NCBI GenBank assembly: GCA_041874725.1
Contig: CP097466.1
Coordinates: forward strand, 2,108,001 to 2,172,000
DNA length: 64,000 bases
Direction of reading: 5' to 3'
DNA from: Duganella sp. BuS-21
Lineage (GTDB): Bacteria; Pseudomonadota; Gammaproteobacteria; Burkholderiales; Burkholderiaceae_D
Of this stretch, positions 36,179-45,122 are shown piece after piece (the first letter of the stretch is position 1; every line of letters starts with the position of its first letter). Under the pieces are notes generated by a model. The model searched no databases and was not told where the DNA came from. It saw nothing but the letters and a program-made list of their open reading frames with translations. The translations under genes and the position numbers were made by a program.

Positions 36179-37351
36179 ATGAAAGCCATGATACTGGCCG
36201 CTGGTAAAGGTACCCGGGTTCGTCCTTTAACTTATGACTTGCCCAAGCCGATGATTCCGCTGCTGGGCAAGCCGGTGATGGCTTACCTGATCGAGCATCT
36301 GGAGAAGTACGGCGTCAAGGAAATCATGGTCAACGTCAGCTATCTGCATGAAAAGATCGAAGATTACTTTGGTGAAGGCCATCAGTATGGCGTGCAGATC
36401 GGCTACTCGTTCGAGGGCTATACCGACGACAAGGGCGAAGTGGTGCCGCAACCGATCGGTTCGGCCGGCGGTATGAAGAAAATCCAGGAATTTGGCAATT
36501 TCTTTGACGAAACGACCATCGTCCTGTGCGGCGATGCGCTGATCGACCTCGATCTCCAGTCTGCGCTGTTCGAGCACAAGCGCAAGGGCGCGATCGCCTC
36601 GGTGATCACCAAGGAAGTGCCGTGGGATAAGGTGTCAAGCTACGGCGTGGTGGTGACCGAGAAGGATGGCCGCATCAAGTCCTTCCAGGAAAAGCCGTCA
36701 CAGGCAGAGGCGCTGTCCAACTTTGCCAGCACCGGCATCTATATCTTCGAACCGGAAGCGCTGGCGCTGATCCCTCCTGGCGTCACCTTTGATATCGGCG
36801 CCGACCTGTTCCCGCTGCTGGTGGAAAAAGGCTTGCCGTTCTATGCCCAGACCCGACCGTTCAACTGGATCGACATCGGCACCGTGAGCGACTACTGGGA
36901 AGTGTGCCAGAGCGTGCTGATGGGCGAAGTGGCCCATCTGGACGTGCCCGGCATCCAGATCAACGACGGCCTGTGGGTCGGCTTGAACACCAGTATAGAT
37001 TGGAACGATACCCGGATCGAAGGGCCGGTGTATATTGGCTCCGGTGTGCAGATCGAGGCCGGGACCACGATTATCGGTCCCGCATGGATCGGCCATGGGA
37101 GTAAAATCTGCCACGGCGCCAAAATCGTTCGCAGTGTGCTGTTTGAATACACGCGGGTGTTACCGAATGTTTCTTTAGAAGAAATTATCGTCTTCAAGGA
37201 CTATAGTGTGGACCGTGCCGGGGTGATGAAACACGTATCGGAGCTGCCAGTCGATGCCTGGTCCAATGCGCGCGACCGCCGTAACAAGCGTCGCACCACT
37301 GAAGCAATTACTGAATCAACTGATTACTTAGAAAAGAGACGTATAGCATGA
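36179..37351 (+). CDS. Sugar-phosphate nucleotidyltransferase with left-handed beta-helix tail, copy 2
   Basis: The 390-residue protein is almost identical to the product of 32443-33591 over its catalytic domain (the first ~95 residues differ at almost no position). It diverges mainly in the beta-helix tail and the last 40 residues. The motifs are LAAGKGTRVRPL, LCGDALIDLD and FQEKPSQAEA. It overlaps manC by 4 bases, so this copy is coupled to GDP-mannose synthesis, which favours a mannose-1-phosphate guanylyltransferase-like role. The two copies are direct repeats around the acyltransferase gene. Confidence 0.9.
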   Translation: MKAMILAAGKGTRVRPLTYDLPKPMIPLLGKPVMAYLIEHLEKYGVKEIMVNVSYLHEKIEDYFGEGHQYGVQIGYSFEGYTDDKGEVVPQPIGSAGGMKKIQEFGNFFDETTIVLCGDALIDLDLQSALFEHKRKGAIASVITKEVPWDKVSSYGVVVTEKDGRIKSFQEKPSQAEALSNFASTGIYIFEPEALALIPPGVTFDIGADLFPLLVEKGLPFYAQTRPFNWIDIGTVSDYWEVCQSVLMGEVAHLDVPGIQINDGLWVGLNTSIDWNDTRIEGPVYIGSGVQIEAGTTIIGPAWIGHGSKICHGAKIVRSVLFEYTRVLPNVSLEEIIVFKDYSVDRAGVMKHVSELPVDAWSNARDRRNKRRTTEAITESTDYLEKRRIA

Positions 37352-38763
37352 AGATTTATCCGGTCATCCTGTCAGGCGGCGCGGGTACGCGCCTGTGGCC
37401 TTTGTCGCGCGCGGTATTGCCCAAGCAATTGTTGCCGGTTATGGGCGAGCGGACGATGCTGCAGGACACGGCCTTGCGCCTGGCCGGACGACCGGGGTTG
37501 ATGCAACCGCTGGTAGTGTGCGGCAACGACCACCGCTTCCTGGTGGCCGAGCAGATGCGCGACATCGGCATTCCGCCGCTGGCGATCCTGCTGGAGCCGG
37601 TGGGGCGCAATACGGCCCCTGCGGTAGCCGCCGCCGCGTACTTCCTGGCCGCGCACGATCCGGACGCCGTCATGCTGGTGCTGCCGGCCGACCATGTTAT
37701 CGACAATGTCGAAGCGTTCTACGCCGCCATCGGCCAGGCGTCGGCCCTGGTGGCCGACGGCGCCTTGGCCACCTTCGGTATCGTGCCGACCAGCCCGGAA
37801 ACCGGCTACGGCTATATTCGCAGCGGCGAGGGCGCCGGCGCGCCGCAGTGCTACAAGGTCGACCGTTTTGTGGAGAAACCGGACCGTGAGACGGCCGAAA
37901 GCTTCGTCGCCGCCGGCAATTACTATTGGAACAGCGGCATGTTCCTGTTCCGTGCCGCCAGCTACCTGAGCGAACTGCGCGTGTTGCAGCCAGCCATCGC
38001 CGAGGCCACCGAGCTGGCGGTCAAGGACGGTTATCGCGACCTCGATTTCTGTCGCCTGCAGGAGGCTGCGTTCAGCAGCTGCCCGTCCGATTCCATCGAC
38101 TACGCAGTCATGGAGCATACCCGGCACGCCATCGTGGTGCCGGCCGACATCGGCTGGAGCGACGTCGGTTCGTGGTCGGCGTTGTGGGAAGTGCAGCCCA
38201 AGGACGCCAGCGGCAACGCCGTGCGCGGCGACGTCTTCCTCGACGGCGTGTCGAATTCGCTGGTGCGTGCGGAAAGCCGTATCGTTGCCGTGGTCGGCGT
38301 GCAGGACCTGGTGGTGGTGGAAACCGCCGATGCCGTGCTGGTCACCCACAAGGACCACGTCCAGCGTGTCAAGGAAGTCGTGCAGCACTTGAAGAGCCAG
38401 GAACGCACCGAGCACCTGCACCACACCAAGGTGTACCGACCATGGGGCAGCTATGAGGGCATCGACATCGGCGAGCGCTTCCAGGTCAAGCGTATCACGG
38501 TCAACCCCGGCGGCAAGCTGTCGCTGCAGATGCACCATCACCGCGCTGAGCACTGGATCGTGGTCAGCGGCACCGCCCGCGTGACCTGCGGCGACACGGT
38601 CACCTTGTTGACCGAGAACGAGTCAACCTATATTCCGATCGGCACCACGCACCGCCTGGAGAATCCGGGCAAGCTGCCGCTGCACCTGATCGAAGTGCAG
38701 TCTGGCAGCTACCTCGGCGAGGACGACATCGTCCGGCTCGAGGATGTGTATCAACGCGCGTGA
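37348..38763 (+). CDS. manC: Mannose-1-phosphate guanylyltransferase / mannose-6-phosphate isomerase
   Basis: The 471-residue protein is the bifunctional ManC/AlgA/CpsB type. The N-terminal pyrophosphorylase domain has GGAGTRLWPLSR and FVEKPDRETA, and the C-terminal cupin-type isomerase domain has RPWGSYEGIDIGERFQVKR near residue 365 and MHHHRAEHWIVVSG near residue 395. It provides GDP-mannose for the EPS. The start ATG lies within the end of the preceding nucleotidyltransferase gene, and a strong terminator follows 17 bases after the stop. Confidence 0.96.
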   Translation: MKIYPVILSGGAGTRLWPLSRAVLPKQLLPVMGERTMLQDTALRLAGRPGLMQPLVVCGNDHRFLVAEQMRDIGIPPLAILLEPVGRNTAPAVAAAAYFLAAHDPDAVMLVLPADHVIDNVEAFYAAIGQASALVADGALATFGIVPTSPETGYGYIRSGEGAGAPQCYKVDRFVEKPDRETAESFVAAGNYYWNSGMFLFRAASYLSELRVLQPAIAEATELAVKDGYRDLDFCRLQEAAFSSCPSDSIDYAVMEHTRHAIVVPADIGWSDVGSWSALWEVQPKDASGNAVRGDVFLDGVSNSLVRAESRIVAVVGVQDLVVVETADAVLVTHKDHVQRVKEVVQHLKSQERTEHLHHTKVYRPWGSYEGIDIGERFQVKRITVNPGGKLSLQMHHHRAEHWIVVSGTARVTCGDTVTLLTENESTYIPIGTTHRLENPGKLPLHLIEVQSGSYLGEDDIVRLEDVYQRA

Positions 38764-38779
38764 CGGCGGTATAATCAAA

Positions 38780-38806
38780 ACGGAGGCCAGCGCCTCCGTT
38801 TTTTTA
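38780..38806 (+). terminator. Rho-independent terminator after manC
   Basis: ACGGAGGC pairs with GCCTCCGT around loop CAGC, with A-residues before and a T-run after. The two arms are identical to those of the terminator at 33596-33624. Confidence 0.93.
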
Positions 38807-38825
38807 TCCACTACCGACTGCGACC

Positions 38826-39836
38826 TTGCGACTTTTTTCTCTTTTGTTGGCCGCGCTGCTGTGCGCTGCTTTACCGGCCCGGGCCCAGGTGAGTGCCGGC
38901 CTCGGTCCTCAGCAACTGGCGGTGGTCGTCAATGACGACGAACCGAACAGCGTTGAGATCGCCGAATACTACCGCAAAGCGCGGAGTATCCCGGCCGCGA
39001 ACATGGTCCACGTGCGCCTGCCGCACCGCCAGCGCAAGCTCGATGCCGAGCAATTCGAGGCGCTTAAGGCGCAAATCGACGCCAGGCTGGGGCCCGAGAT
39101 CCAGGCGGTGCTGATGGTGTGGACCGCGCCCTACGCGGTCGAATGCAATTCGCTGACGGCGGCCTACACCATGGGCCTGGATAGCGAGCTGTGTTCGAAC
39201 TCCTGCAATGCCAGCAAGCCCAGCCCGTATTTCAACGCCGTGTCGCGCAAGCCGATGAGCGACTTCAAGATGCGCATTGCGATGCAGATGCCGACCGAGT
39301 CGGTGGCTGCGAGCAAGGCGCTGATCGACCGCGGGGTGCTCAGCGGCTTCGCCACGCCGGTCGCCACTGCCTATTTCCTGCAAACCAGCGATGTCGCGCG
39401 CAGCAGCCGCGCGCGCTTCTTCCCGCGCTCGATGTCGCTACCTCAGAAGAAGCTGACCATCAAGACGCTGCAAGTCGACAGCATCGAGCAGGTGAGCGAT
39501 ATCATCGTGTATCAAACGGGGCGTGATTTTGTGCCCAAACTGGACACGCTGAAGTTTCTGCCGGGCGCGCTGGCGGATCACCTGACCTCGGTTGGCGGCG
39601 ACTTGCTGAGCAACGCGCAGATGAGCAGCCTGCGTTGGCTTGATGCTGGGGCGACAGCCAGCTATGGCAGCGTCACCGAGCCTTGCAATCACTGGCAAAA
39701 ATTCCCGCAATCGAGCGTGTTGCTGACGCAATATCTGCGCGGCAATACCGCCATTGAAGCCTACTGGAAAAGTGTTGCCTGGCCTGCCCAGGGTGTCTTT
39801 ATCGGCGAGCCGCTGGCTGCGCCTTACCGTCGCTGA
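38826..39836 (+). CDS. TIGR03790-type secreted protein of unknown function
   Basis: The 336-residue protein starts with a signal peptide (LFSLLLAALLCAALPARA). It has the pattern of the TIGR03790 family: QQLAVVVNDDEPNSVEIAEYY near the mature N-terminus, NMVHVRLP, and the segment VLMVWTAPYAVECNS. The family is found in bacteria with exosortase or large surface-protein systems and has no known activity. The start is TTG at 38826; no ATG gives a better signal peptide. The 3' end overlaps the convergent PEP-CTERM gene by 13 bases. Confidence 0.8.
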   Translation: MRLFSLLLAALLCAALPARAQVSAGLGPQQLAVVVNDDEPNSVEIAEYYRKARSIPAANMVHVRLPHRQRKLDAEQFEALKAQIDARLGPEIQAVLMVWTAPYAVECNSLTAAYTMGLDSELCSNSCNASKPSPYFNAVSRKPMSDFKMRIAMQMPTESVAASKALIDRGVLSGFATPVATAYFLQTSDVARSSRARFFPRSMSLPQKKLTIKTLQVDSIEQVSDIIVYQTGRDFVPKLDTLKFLPGALADHLTSVGGDLLSNAQMSSLRWLDAGATASYGSVTEPCNHWQKFPQSSVLLTQYLRGNTAIEAYWKSVAWPAQGVFIGEPLAAPYRR

Positions 39837-40387
39837 CGGCGCCGCAGCGCCAGCGCCAGCAAGGGCAGACCCGCCAGCCACAGCAGACCGGCGGCTGGTT
39901 CCGGCACCGCTGGCGCGCTGCCTGCCGGCTCTGGCCAGGCTAGCCCGTCATGCTGCCGGGCATACTGGTGCGGATCGGCCGCCTCCCAAGCCATGCCGAA
40001 AACCTCGTCCTGCTTGACGCCGGCGAGACGGCGGTTCCACGCCCCCCACTCGTCCCGCTCGATGAAGCCGTCCTTGGGGGAGGCGCCGGTATTGTTGTTG
40101 ACGGCGCTATCCTTGGCGGCGTCGTCGAGTTTGCAGGGGTCGAACAGGAAATCCATATTGACCTTGTTGTGGTCGTCCGCAGACGCTGCCGCCGGCGGCT
40201 GGGCCGGGCCCTGCGGTTGTGCTGGCTGCTGCTGTTGCGCGGGGGCGGTGTGCAGCGCCAGCGCGCAGGCGCCGGGCCGGGTGCCCGCCGGCGCCGGTTC
40301 AAGCACGGTCACAGGCTGCGCGGCTTGCGCGGCGCAGGCGCTCGCGAGGCACCAGAGGATCCACGACATCTGCAGTTGCTTCCCCAT
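39824..40387 (-). CDS. PEP-CTERM protein of unknown function
   Basis: The 187-residue protein has a signal peptide (MSWILWCLASACAAQAA). A Gln/Pro/Ala-rich segment is followed by a small region with FIERDEWGAWNRRLAG (EF-hand-like wording but no clear Ca loop) and a C-terminal sorting tail with VPEPAAGLLWLAGLP, hydrophobic residues and RRRQRR. The VPEP motif, one membrane helix and a basic end define an exosortase substrate, presumably of the XrtB encoded at 13622-14532. The ATG at 40387 was chosen because it begins the signal peptide; an earlier in-frame ATG adds a non-signal extension. Confidence 0.82.
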   Translation of the reverse strand: MGKQLQMSWILWCLASACAAQAAQPVTVLEPAPAGTRPGACALALHTAPAQQQQPAQPQGPAQPPAAASADDHNKVNMDFLFDPCKLDDAAKDSAVNNNTGASPKDGFIERDEWGAWNRRLAGVKQDEVFGMAWEAADPHQYARQHDGLAWPEPAGSAPAVPEPAAGLLWLAGLPLLALALRRRQRR

Positions 40388-40443
40388 GATAGCTCCTCGA
40401 CTCAAGCCTGACGCGTAACAATCACGCAAATTTTCAATTACCA

Positions 40444-40463
40444 TAAGAAACTTAAATTTCTTA
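40444..40463. promoter_or_regulatory. AT-rich dyad in the divergent gap before the nuclease gene
   Basis: TAAGAAA and TTTCTTA flank the six bases CTTAAA. It lies between the divergent PEP-CTERM and nuclease genes and could be an operator; no regulator can be assigned. Confidence 0.4.
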
Positions 40464-40625
40464 TTGTTAAGTTTAGCACACGGTGGGCCTGTATTCCAGG
40501 AAAACTCCGGTCTGACCTCGCTTAGCTCGAACGGACTAATACCATGTCATCATGATGTCAATCCAGACCACTAATATGCAAATTGCAAGCTTCAAAAACA
40601 ATTTGTTAATATTTCAGGACAGCTC

Positions 40626-43600
40626 ATGAAAAAACTTCTCTCCCCGCCGGCACGTACCGTGATCGCCGCCGCGCTGCTCGGCGCCTTGTCGGCGCCGGCC
40701 TTTGCCGCTTCGTCGGTCGTCATCAGCCAGGTGTACGGCGGCGGCGGCAACGGCGGCTCCAAATACAAGAACGATTTCATCGAGCTGTTCAATCGCAGCG
40801 GCAGCGCCGTCGACCTGAGCGGCTGGAGCGTGCAATACGCCAGCGCCAGCGGCAGCAGCTGGCAGGTGACCACCCTGGGCAGCGTCACGCTGCAGCCGGG
40901 CCAGTACTATCTGGTGCAGGAAGCGGCCGGCAGCGGCGGCACCGACGCCTTGCCGACGTCGGATGCGTCCGGCAGCATTGCGATGAGCGCCACCGCCGGC
41001 AAGGTGGCGCTGTCGAACAGCACCGCAGCACTGGCGGGCACCTCGCCGATCGGCGCTGCGGTGGTCGACTTCGTCGGTTTCGGCGGCGCCAACTTCGCCG
41101 AGGGAACGGCTACCGCCTTGCTGAGTAACACCAACGGCGCGCTGCGCAACAACGGCGGCTGCGTCGACACCGACAACAACAGCACCGACTTCACGGTGAC
41201 CACGCCGACCCCGCGCAACCGCTCCAGCGCGCTCAACAGCTGCGGCGTGCAGGCGCCGGCTATCGTCGCCACCTGCCCGGAAAACCTGGCCCTGGCCTAC
41301 GGCGTTAACGGCAGCGCCGACCTCAGCGCCACCGACAGTGACGGCATCGTCAACAGCGCCGTGATCACGTCGACGGCCGTGCCGGGCATCAGCCTGGTCA
41401 ACTTCCTGGCCGCGTCCGGCGCCGGCGGCGTCGCCACGGCCAGCCTGAGCATCGCCTCCAGTGTGCAGGCCGGCGCCTATCCGGTCACCATCAAGTTCGG
41501 CAACGACCAGTCGCAGGAAGCCAGCTGCAAGATCAACGTCAGCGTGGCCGCACCGGCCACCGTCACCCACACGATTCCGCAAATCCAGGGCGAGGGCGAC
41601 GCCAGCCCGTATGCCAACACCATCCAGACCACCGAGGGCGTGGTGACTTCCAAGGTCGGCTCCGGCTTCTTCATCCAGGATGCACAGGGCGACGGCAATC
41701 CGCTGACCTCGGACGGCGTCTTCGTCTTCACCACCGTCGCCAACATCGGCACCGTGCAGGTGGGCGACAAGGTGCGCATCACCGCCACCGTGGCCGAGTA
41801 CACGCCGACCGCCGCCACCCGCTCGTACACCGAGCTGACCACCGTCACCGCCATCACCAAGCTGGCCAGCGGCGTCAACATTACGCCGACCAATATCGCG
41901 CTGCCGCACGCCAACCTGGGCCAGGTGGAAGGCATGCTGGTGCGCTTCGCCGACGCCTTGACCGTGTCGCAGCTGGAATTCCTCGGCTCGCGCGGCGAGA
42001 TCACGCTGTCCTCGGGCCGCCTGGAGTTGGCCTCGAACCGTTACCGTCCCGGCACGCCGGAAGCGCTGGCGCAAGCCGCCGCCAACCTGCGCAACCAGAT
42101 CATCCTGGACGACGGCATCTTTGTTGCGCCGACCACCATTCCCTACCTGACCGAAGACGGCGCGCTGCGCGCCGGCGACTCCGTCTCCGGCCTGACCGGC
42201 GTGGTCGACTTCGGCGCCAAGGGCGGTGGTGGCGCCGGCTTCAAGCTGCAGCCGACCGCAGCGCCGGTGTTCTCGCAGGATCACCCGCGCGCTGCGCCGC
42301 CGGCGCTGGCTGCGGGCAATGTGAAAGTGGCCAGCGCCAACGTGCTGAACTACTTCACCACCTTCACCAACGGCAGCGATGTCGCCGGCCAGACCGGGCA
42401 GGGCTGCTTGCTGGGCGGTGTCTCGAACAAGTCGAACTGCCGTGGCGCCGACAATCTGAACGAGTTCAACCGCCAGAGCGCCAAGATCGTCGGCGAGCTG
42501 AAGGCCATCGACGCCGACGTCTACGGCCTGATGGAAATCCAGAACAACGGTGAATATGCGGTTTCGACGCTGGTCACCGCGCTGAACGAGGCGATTTCGC
42601 CGGGCACCGGCTTCCAGACCTACGCCGTGGTGCCGAAGCCGGCCGCCACCGGCACCGACGCCATCCGCGTGGCGATGATCTACAAGCCGTCCGTGCTGAC
42701 GCTGGTGGGCAACGCCCTGTCCGATGCCGACAGCGTCAACAACCGTCCGCCGATGGCGCAGACCTTCCGCGCCGTCAACGGCGCCAAGTTCTCGCTGGTG
42801 GTCAACCACCTGAAATCCAAGGGCAGCTGCTCGACCACCGCGCTGCCGGTCAACGGCATCGCCGACACCGACACCGGCGACGGCCAGAGCTGCTGGAACG
42901 GCACCCGTGTGGCGCAGGCGCGCCGCCTGATCAACTCCTTCGTGCCGCAAGTGGTGGCGGCGGCGGGCGACGCCAAGGTGCTGCTGGTGGGCGACTTCAA
43001 CGCCTACGGTCAGGAAGATCCGATCGCGGCCATCAACGCCGCCGGCTACGTCAACCAGCTGGAGCGCTTCGTGCGCGCCGCCGGCGAAATGCCGTACTCC
43101 TACGTCTTCAACGGTGAAGCCGGTTACCTGGACCACGCCCAGGCCAGTGCCGCGCTGAATCCGCAAGTGGTGGGCGCTGCCGAGTGGCATAACAACGCCG
43201 ACGAGCCGACCGTGCTGGACTACAACACCGACGGTAAGCCGCAGGACAAATACACCAGCGCGCCGTACCGCGCCTCGGACCACGATCCGGTGGTGGTCAG
43301 CCTGAACCTGGTGGCGCCGTACACCGACGTCAGCGCCGGCATCAAGGCGCTGAGCTCGGGTCTGGTCCTGAACCGCGCGACCAATAAGTGGAACGGCACC
43401 GTCACCCTGACCAACACCAGCGGCCAAGCCATCAACGGCCCCTTGCAGGTGGTGCTGGACGGCCTGCCGGCCGGCGTGACCCTGGCCGGCGCCAGCGGCG
43501 TGCGCAACGGCGCACCGTACCTGACGCTGAACGCCAATCTGGCGGCCGGCGCCACGGCCACGGTCGCGGTCAGCTTCAGCAAGACCGGCACCGCAGCCAT

Positions 43601-43637
43601 CAATTACACCCCGCAAATTTTCAGCGGCACTTTTTAA
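40626..43637 (+). CDS. Large secreted nuclease, ExeM/NucH family
   Basis: The 1003-residue protein has a signal peptide (MKKLLSPPARTVIAAALLGA, continuing to about residue 27) and a lamin-tail domain (VVISQVYGGGGNGGS, DFIELFNRSG, residues about 28-145). A middle section with an OB-like domain (FFIQDAQGDGNP, residues about 315-430) is followed by an endonuclease/exonuclease/phosphatase domain from about residue 560 (VASANVLNYF, LMEIQNNGEY, LVVNHLKSKG, LVGDFNAYG, SDHDPVVV). These are the metal and catalytic motifs of extracellular nucleases. The protein lacks a PEP-CTERM tail and ends in a beta-rich domain. It would degrade extracellular DNA, perhaps in the biofilm matrix or for phosphate. AGGACAG lies just before the start. 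Confidence 0.92.
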   Translation: MKKLLSPPARTVIAAALLGALSAPAFAASSVVISQVYGGGGNGGSKYKNDFIELFNRSGSAVDLSGWSVQYASASGSSWQVTTLGSVTLQPGQYYLVQEAAGSGGTDALPTSDASGSIAMSATAGKVALSNSTAALAGTSPIGAAVVDFVGFGGANFAEGTATALLSNTNGALRNNGGCVDTDNNSTDFTVTTPTPRNRSSALNSCGVQAPAIVATCPENLALAYGVNGSADLSATDSDGIVNSAVITSTAVPGISLVNFLAASGAGGVATASLSIASSVQAGAYPVTIKFGNDQSQEASCKINVSVAAPATVTHTIPQIQGEGDASPYANTIQTTEGVVTSKVGSGFFIQDAQGDGNPLTSDGVFVFTTVANIGTVQVGDKVRITATVAEYTPTAATRSYTELTTVTAITKLASGVNITPTNIALPHANLGQVEGMLVRFADALTVSQLEFLGSRGEITLSSGRLELASNRYRPGTPEALAQAAANLRNQIILDDGIFVAPTTIPYLTEDGALRAGDSVSGLTGVVDFGAKGGGGAGFKLQPTAAPVFSQDHPRAAPPALAAGNVKVASANVLNYFTTFTNGSDVAGQTGQGCLLGGVSNKSNCRGADNLNEFNRQSAKIVGELKAIDADVYGLMEIQNNGEYAVSTLVTALNEAISPGTGFQTYAVVPKPAATGTDAIRVAMIYKPSVLTLVGNALSDADSVNNRPPMAQTFRAVNGAKFSLVVNHLKSKGSCSTTALPVNGIADTDTGDGQSCWNGTRVAQARRLINSFVPQVVAAAGDAKVLLVGDFNAYGQEDPIAAINAAGYVNQLERFVRAAGEMPYSYVFNGEAGYLDHAQASAALNPQVVGAAEWHNNADEPTVLDYNTDGKPQDKYTSAPYRASDHDPVVVSLNLVAPYTDVSAGIKALSSGLVLNRATNKWNGTVTLTNTSGQAINGPLQVVLDGLPAGVTLAGASGVRNGAPYLTLNANLAAGATATVAVSFSKTGTAAINYTPQIFSGTF

Positions 43638-43656
43638 TAAGTAAGGAATGCACAAG

Positions 43657-44310
43657 ATGAACACTCTGATGACCCTGCGCCGCGGCGCGCTGGCGCTGGC
43701 CCTGAGCGCCGTGGCCGGCCTGGCCTCCGCCGCCACCTACCATATCGAACTCAATACCGCGAGTTTCGTGTCGACCTACGGCCCCACCGGCTGGATCGAC
43801 CTGCAGTTCAATCCAGGCAACAGCGGCACACCGGCGGCAGCCGTCACGCTGACCGATTTCGTCGGCTTCGGCGACGCCGCCAGCGCCCAGATCAACGGCG
43901 CCGTCAGCGGCTCGCTGGCGAGCGGCTACACCATCGCCAACACCGATGCCAGCGGCTGGAACGACCTGTTCCATGCGGTGAGTTTCGGCGGCACGATCGG
44001 CTTCAATGTCACCTTCAGCGGCGACGCCGATCCGGGGCAGGGCGGCAAGCAGTCGACCTTCGCGGTCGGCCTGATGAATGCCGATGCCGACACCTACCTG
44101 GGTACGACGGACATCTCCGGCTCGCTGGTGCAGCTGAACTGGACCGCCAGCCTGGTGGCCAACCAGGGCAGCGTGACGGCGGCGCCGTTGCTGGAGGCGC
44201 CAAGCATCCCGGCAGTGGCGGCCCCGGTGCCGGAACCGGAAACCTGGGCCATGATGGCGGCCGGCCTAGCGCTGCTGGGTCTGGTTTGCCGCCGTAAGCA
44301 AGTGTCGTAA
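43657..44310 (+). CDS. PEP-CTERM protein (resembles the NF038129 group)
   Basis: The 217-residue protein has a signal peptide (MTLRRGALALALSAVAGLAS), then a beta-rich body beginning TYHIELNTASFVSTYGP and containing DLQFNPGNSG and VGFGDAAS. It ends in a sorting tail with VPEPETWAMMAAGLALLGL followed by CRRKQVS. The tail makes it an exosortase substrate. An upstream in-frame ATG at 43648 directly abuts the AAGGA, so the ATG at 43657, 9 bases from that Shine-Dalgarno, is preferred. It lies 19 bases after the nuclease stop and probably shares its transcript. The function of the body is unknown. Confidence 0.88.
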   Translation: MNTLMTLRRGALALALSAVAGLASAATYHIELNTASFVSTYGPTGWIDLQFNPGNSGTPAAAVTLTDFVGFGDAASAQINGAVSGSLASGYTIANTDASGWNDLFHAVSFGGTIGFNVTFSGDADPGQGGKQSTFAVGLMNADADTYLGTTDISGSLVQLNWTASLVANQGSVTAAPLLEAPSIPAVAAPVPEPETWAMMAAGLALLGLVCRRKQVS

Positions 44311-44335
44311 AGCATACAAAACGGCTGGTATTTAT

Positions 44336-44359
44336 ATCGCAAAACTCTGAATTTGCGAT
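44336..44359. promoter_or_regulatory. Inverted repeat upstream of the response-regulator gene
   Basis: ATCGCAAA and TTTGCGAT are perfect 8-base arms separated by 8 bases, 62 bases before the response-regulator start. Spacing suits a dimeric regulator, possibly this response regulator or the EpsA-type regulator acting on its own operon. There is no T-run, so termination is less likely. Confidence 0.5.
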
Positions 44360-44421
44360 GGAAATCATATTAGTAATGCACCATTGCTTAATGCATAGTG
44401 ATTCCTTTACAGGGGAACACT

Positions 44422-45120
44422 ATGCCAGCCGCCCATATCCTCGTCGTCGAAAGTACGCCCGCCATCCAGGAACTGATTGCCCTTAACCTGGGCATGGCGG
44501 GCCACCGTATCAGCCGCGCCGCCGATGCCGAAAGCGCCATGCTGATGCTGGAGGACGGCCTGCCCGACATGGTGCTGCTGGACTGGAACCTGCCGGGCCA
44601 ATCCGGCCTGTCCCTGGTGCGCCGCCTGCGCGCCCAAGCGCGTACGCGCAGCCTGCCGATCATGATGGTGACGGCCCGCTGCGGCGAGCCGGACAAGATC
44701 ATGGCGCTGGAAGCCGGCGCCGACGACTACATGACCAAACCGTTCAGCCCGCGTGAGATGGTAGCGCGCGTGCATTGTCTGCTGCGCCGCTGGTCGCTGC
44801 CCGGCGCGGCCGACACCCCGGTGCAGCTGGCCGGCCTGCGGCTCGATCCCTGCACCCTGCGTGTCACCGCCGGGGCGCGCGAACTGGCGCTGGGCCGCGT
44901 CGAATTCAAGCTGCTGAATTTCCTGATGAGCCACCCGGAACGCGTGCACACCCGCGCCCAGTTGCTCGACCAGGTATGGGGCAGCGCCGTCTATCTGGAC
45001 GAACGCACCGTCGACACCCATGTCGGCCGCCTGCGCAGCGCGCTGCAGCCGAGCGGTTACCAGCGCCGCATCGAAACCGTGCGCGGCAGCGGCTACCGCT
45101 TTGTCGCGGCGCAGGCGTGA
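44422..45120 (+). CDS. OmpR/PhoB-family response regulator
   Basis: The 232-residue protein has a receiver domain with the phosphoacceptor Asp in VLLDWNLPG near residue 53 and Lys in YMTKPFSPREM near residue 105. A winged-helix DNA-binding domain follows (RVEFKLLNFLMSHPERV, DERTVDTHVGRLRSAL). No histidine kinase gene is adjacent, so it is an orphan within the window. The start at 44422 has AGGGGAA about 5 bases upstream; an upstream in-frame codon would add a short extension. It is followed, 2 bases later, by the EpsA-type regulator gene, and both lie between EPS and secretion genes. Confidence 0.93.
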   Translation: MPAAHILVVESTPAIQELIALNLGMAGHRISRAADAESAMLMLEDGLPDMVLLDWNLPGQSGLSLVRRLRAQARTRSLPIMMVTARCGEPDKIMALEAGADDYMTKPFSPREMVARVHCLLRRWSLPGAADTPVQLAGLRLDPCTLRVTAGARELALGRVEFKLLNFLMSHPERVHTRAQLLDQVWGSAVYLDERTVDTHVGRLRSALQPSGYQRRIETVRGSGYRFVAAQA

Positions 45121-45122
45121 GC

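Noticed and set aside
40614..43736. A 1040-residue open frame on the minus strand opposite the nuclease gene
   Set aside because: It is the antisense shadow of a GC-rich gene with a clear signal peptide and domains; the shadow has only low-complexity Gly/Ala/Arg/His wording and no start signals.
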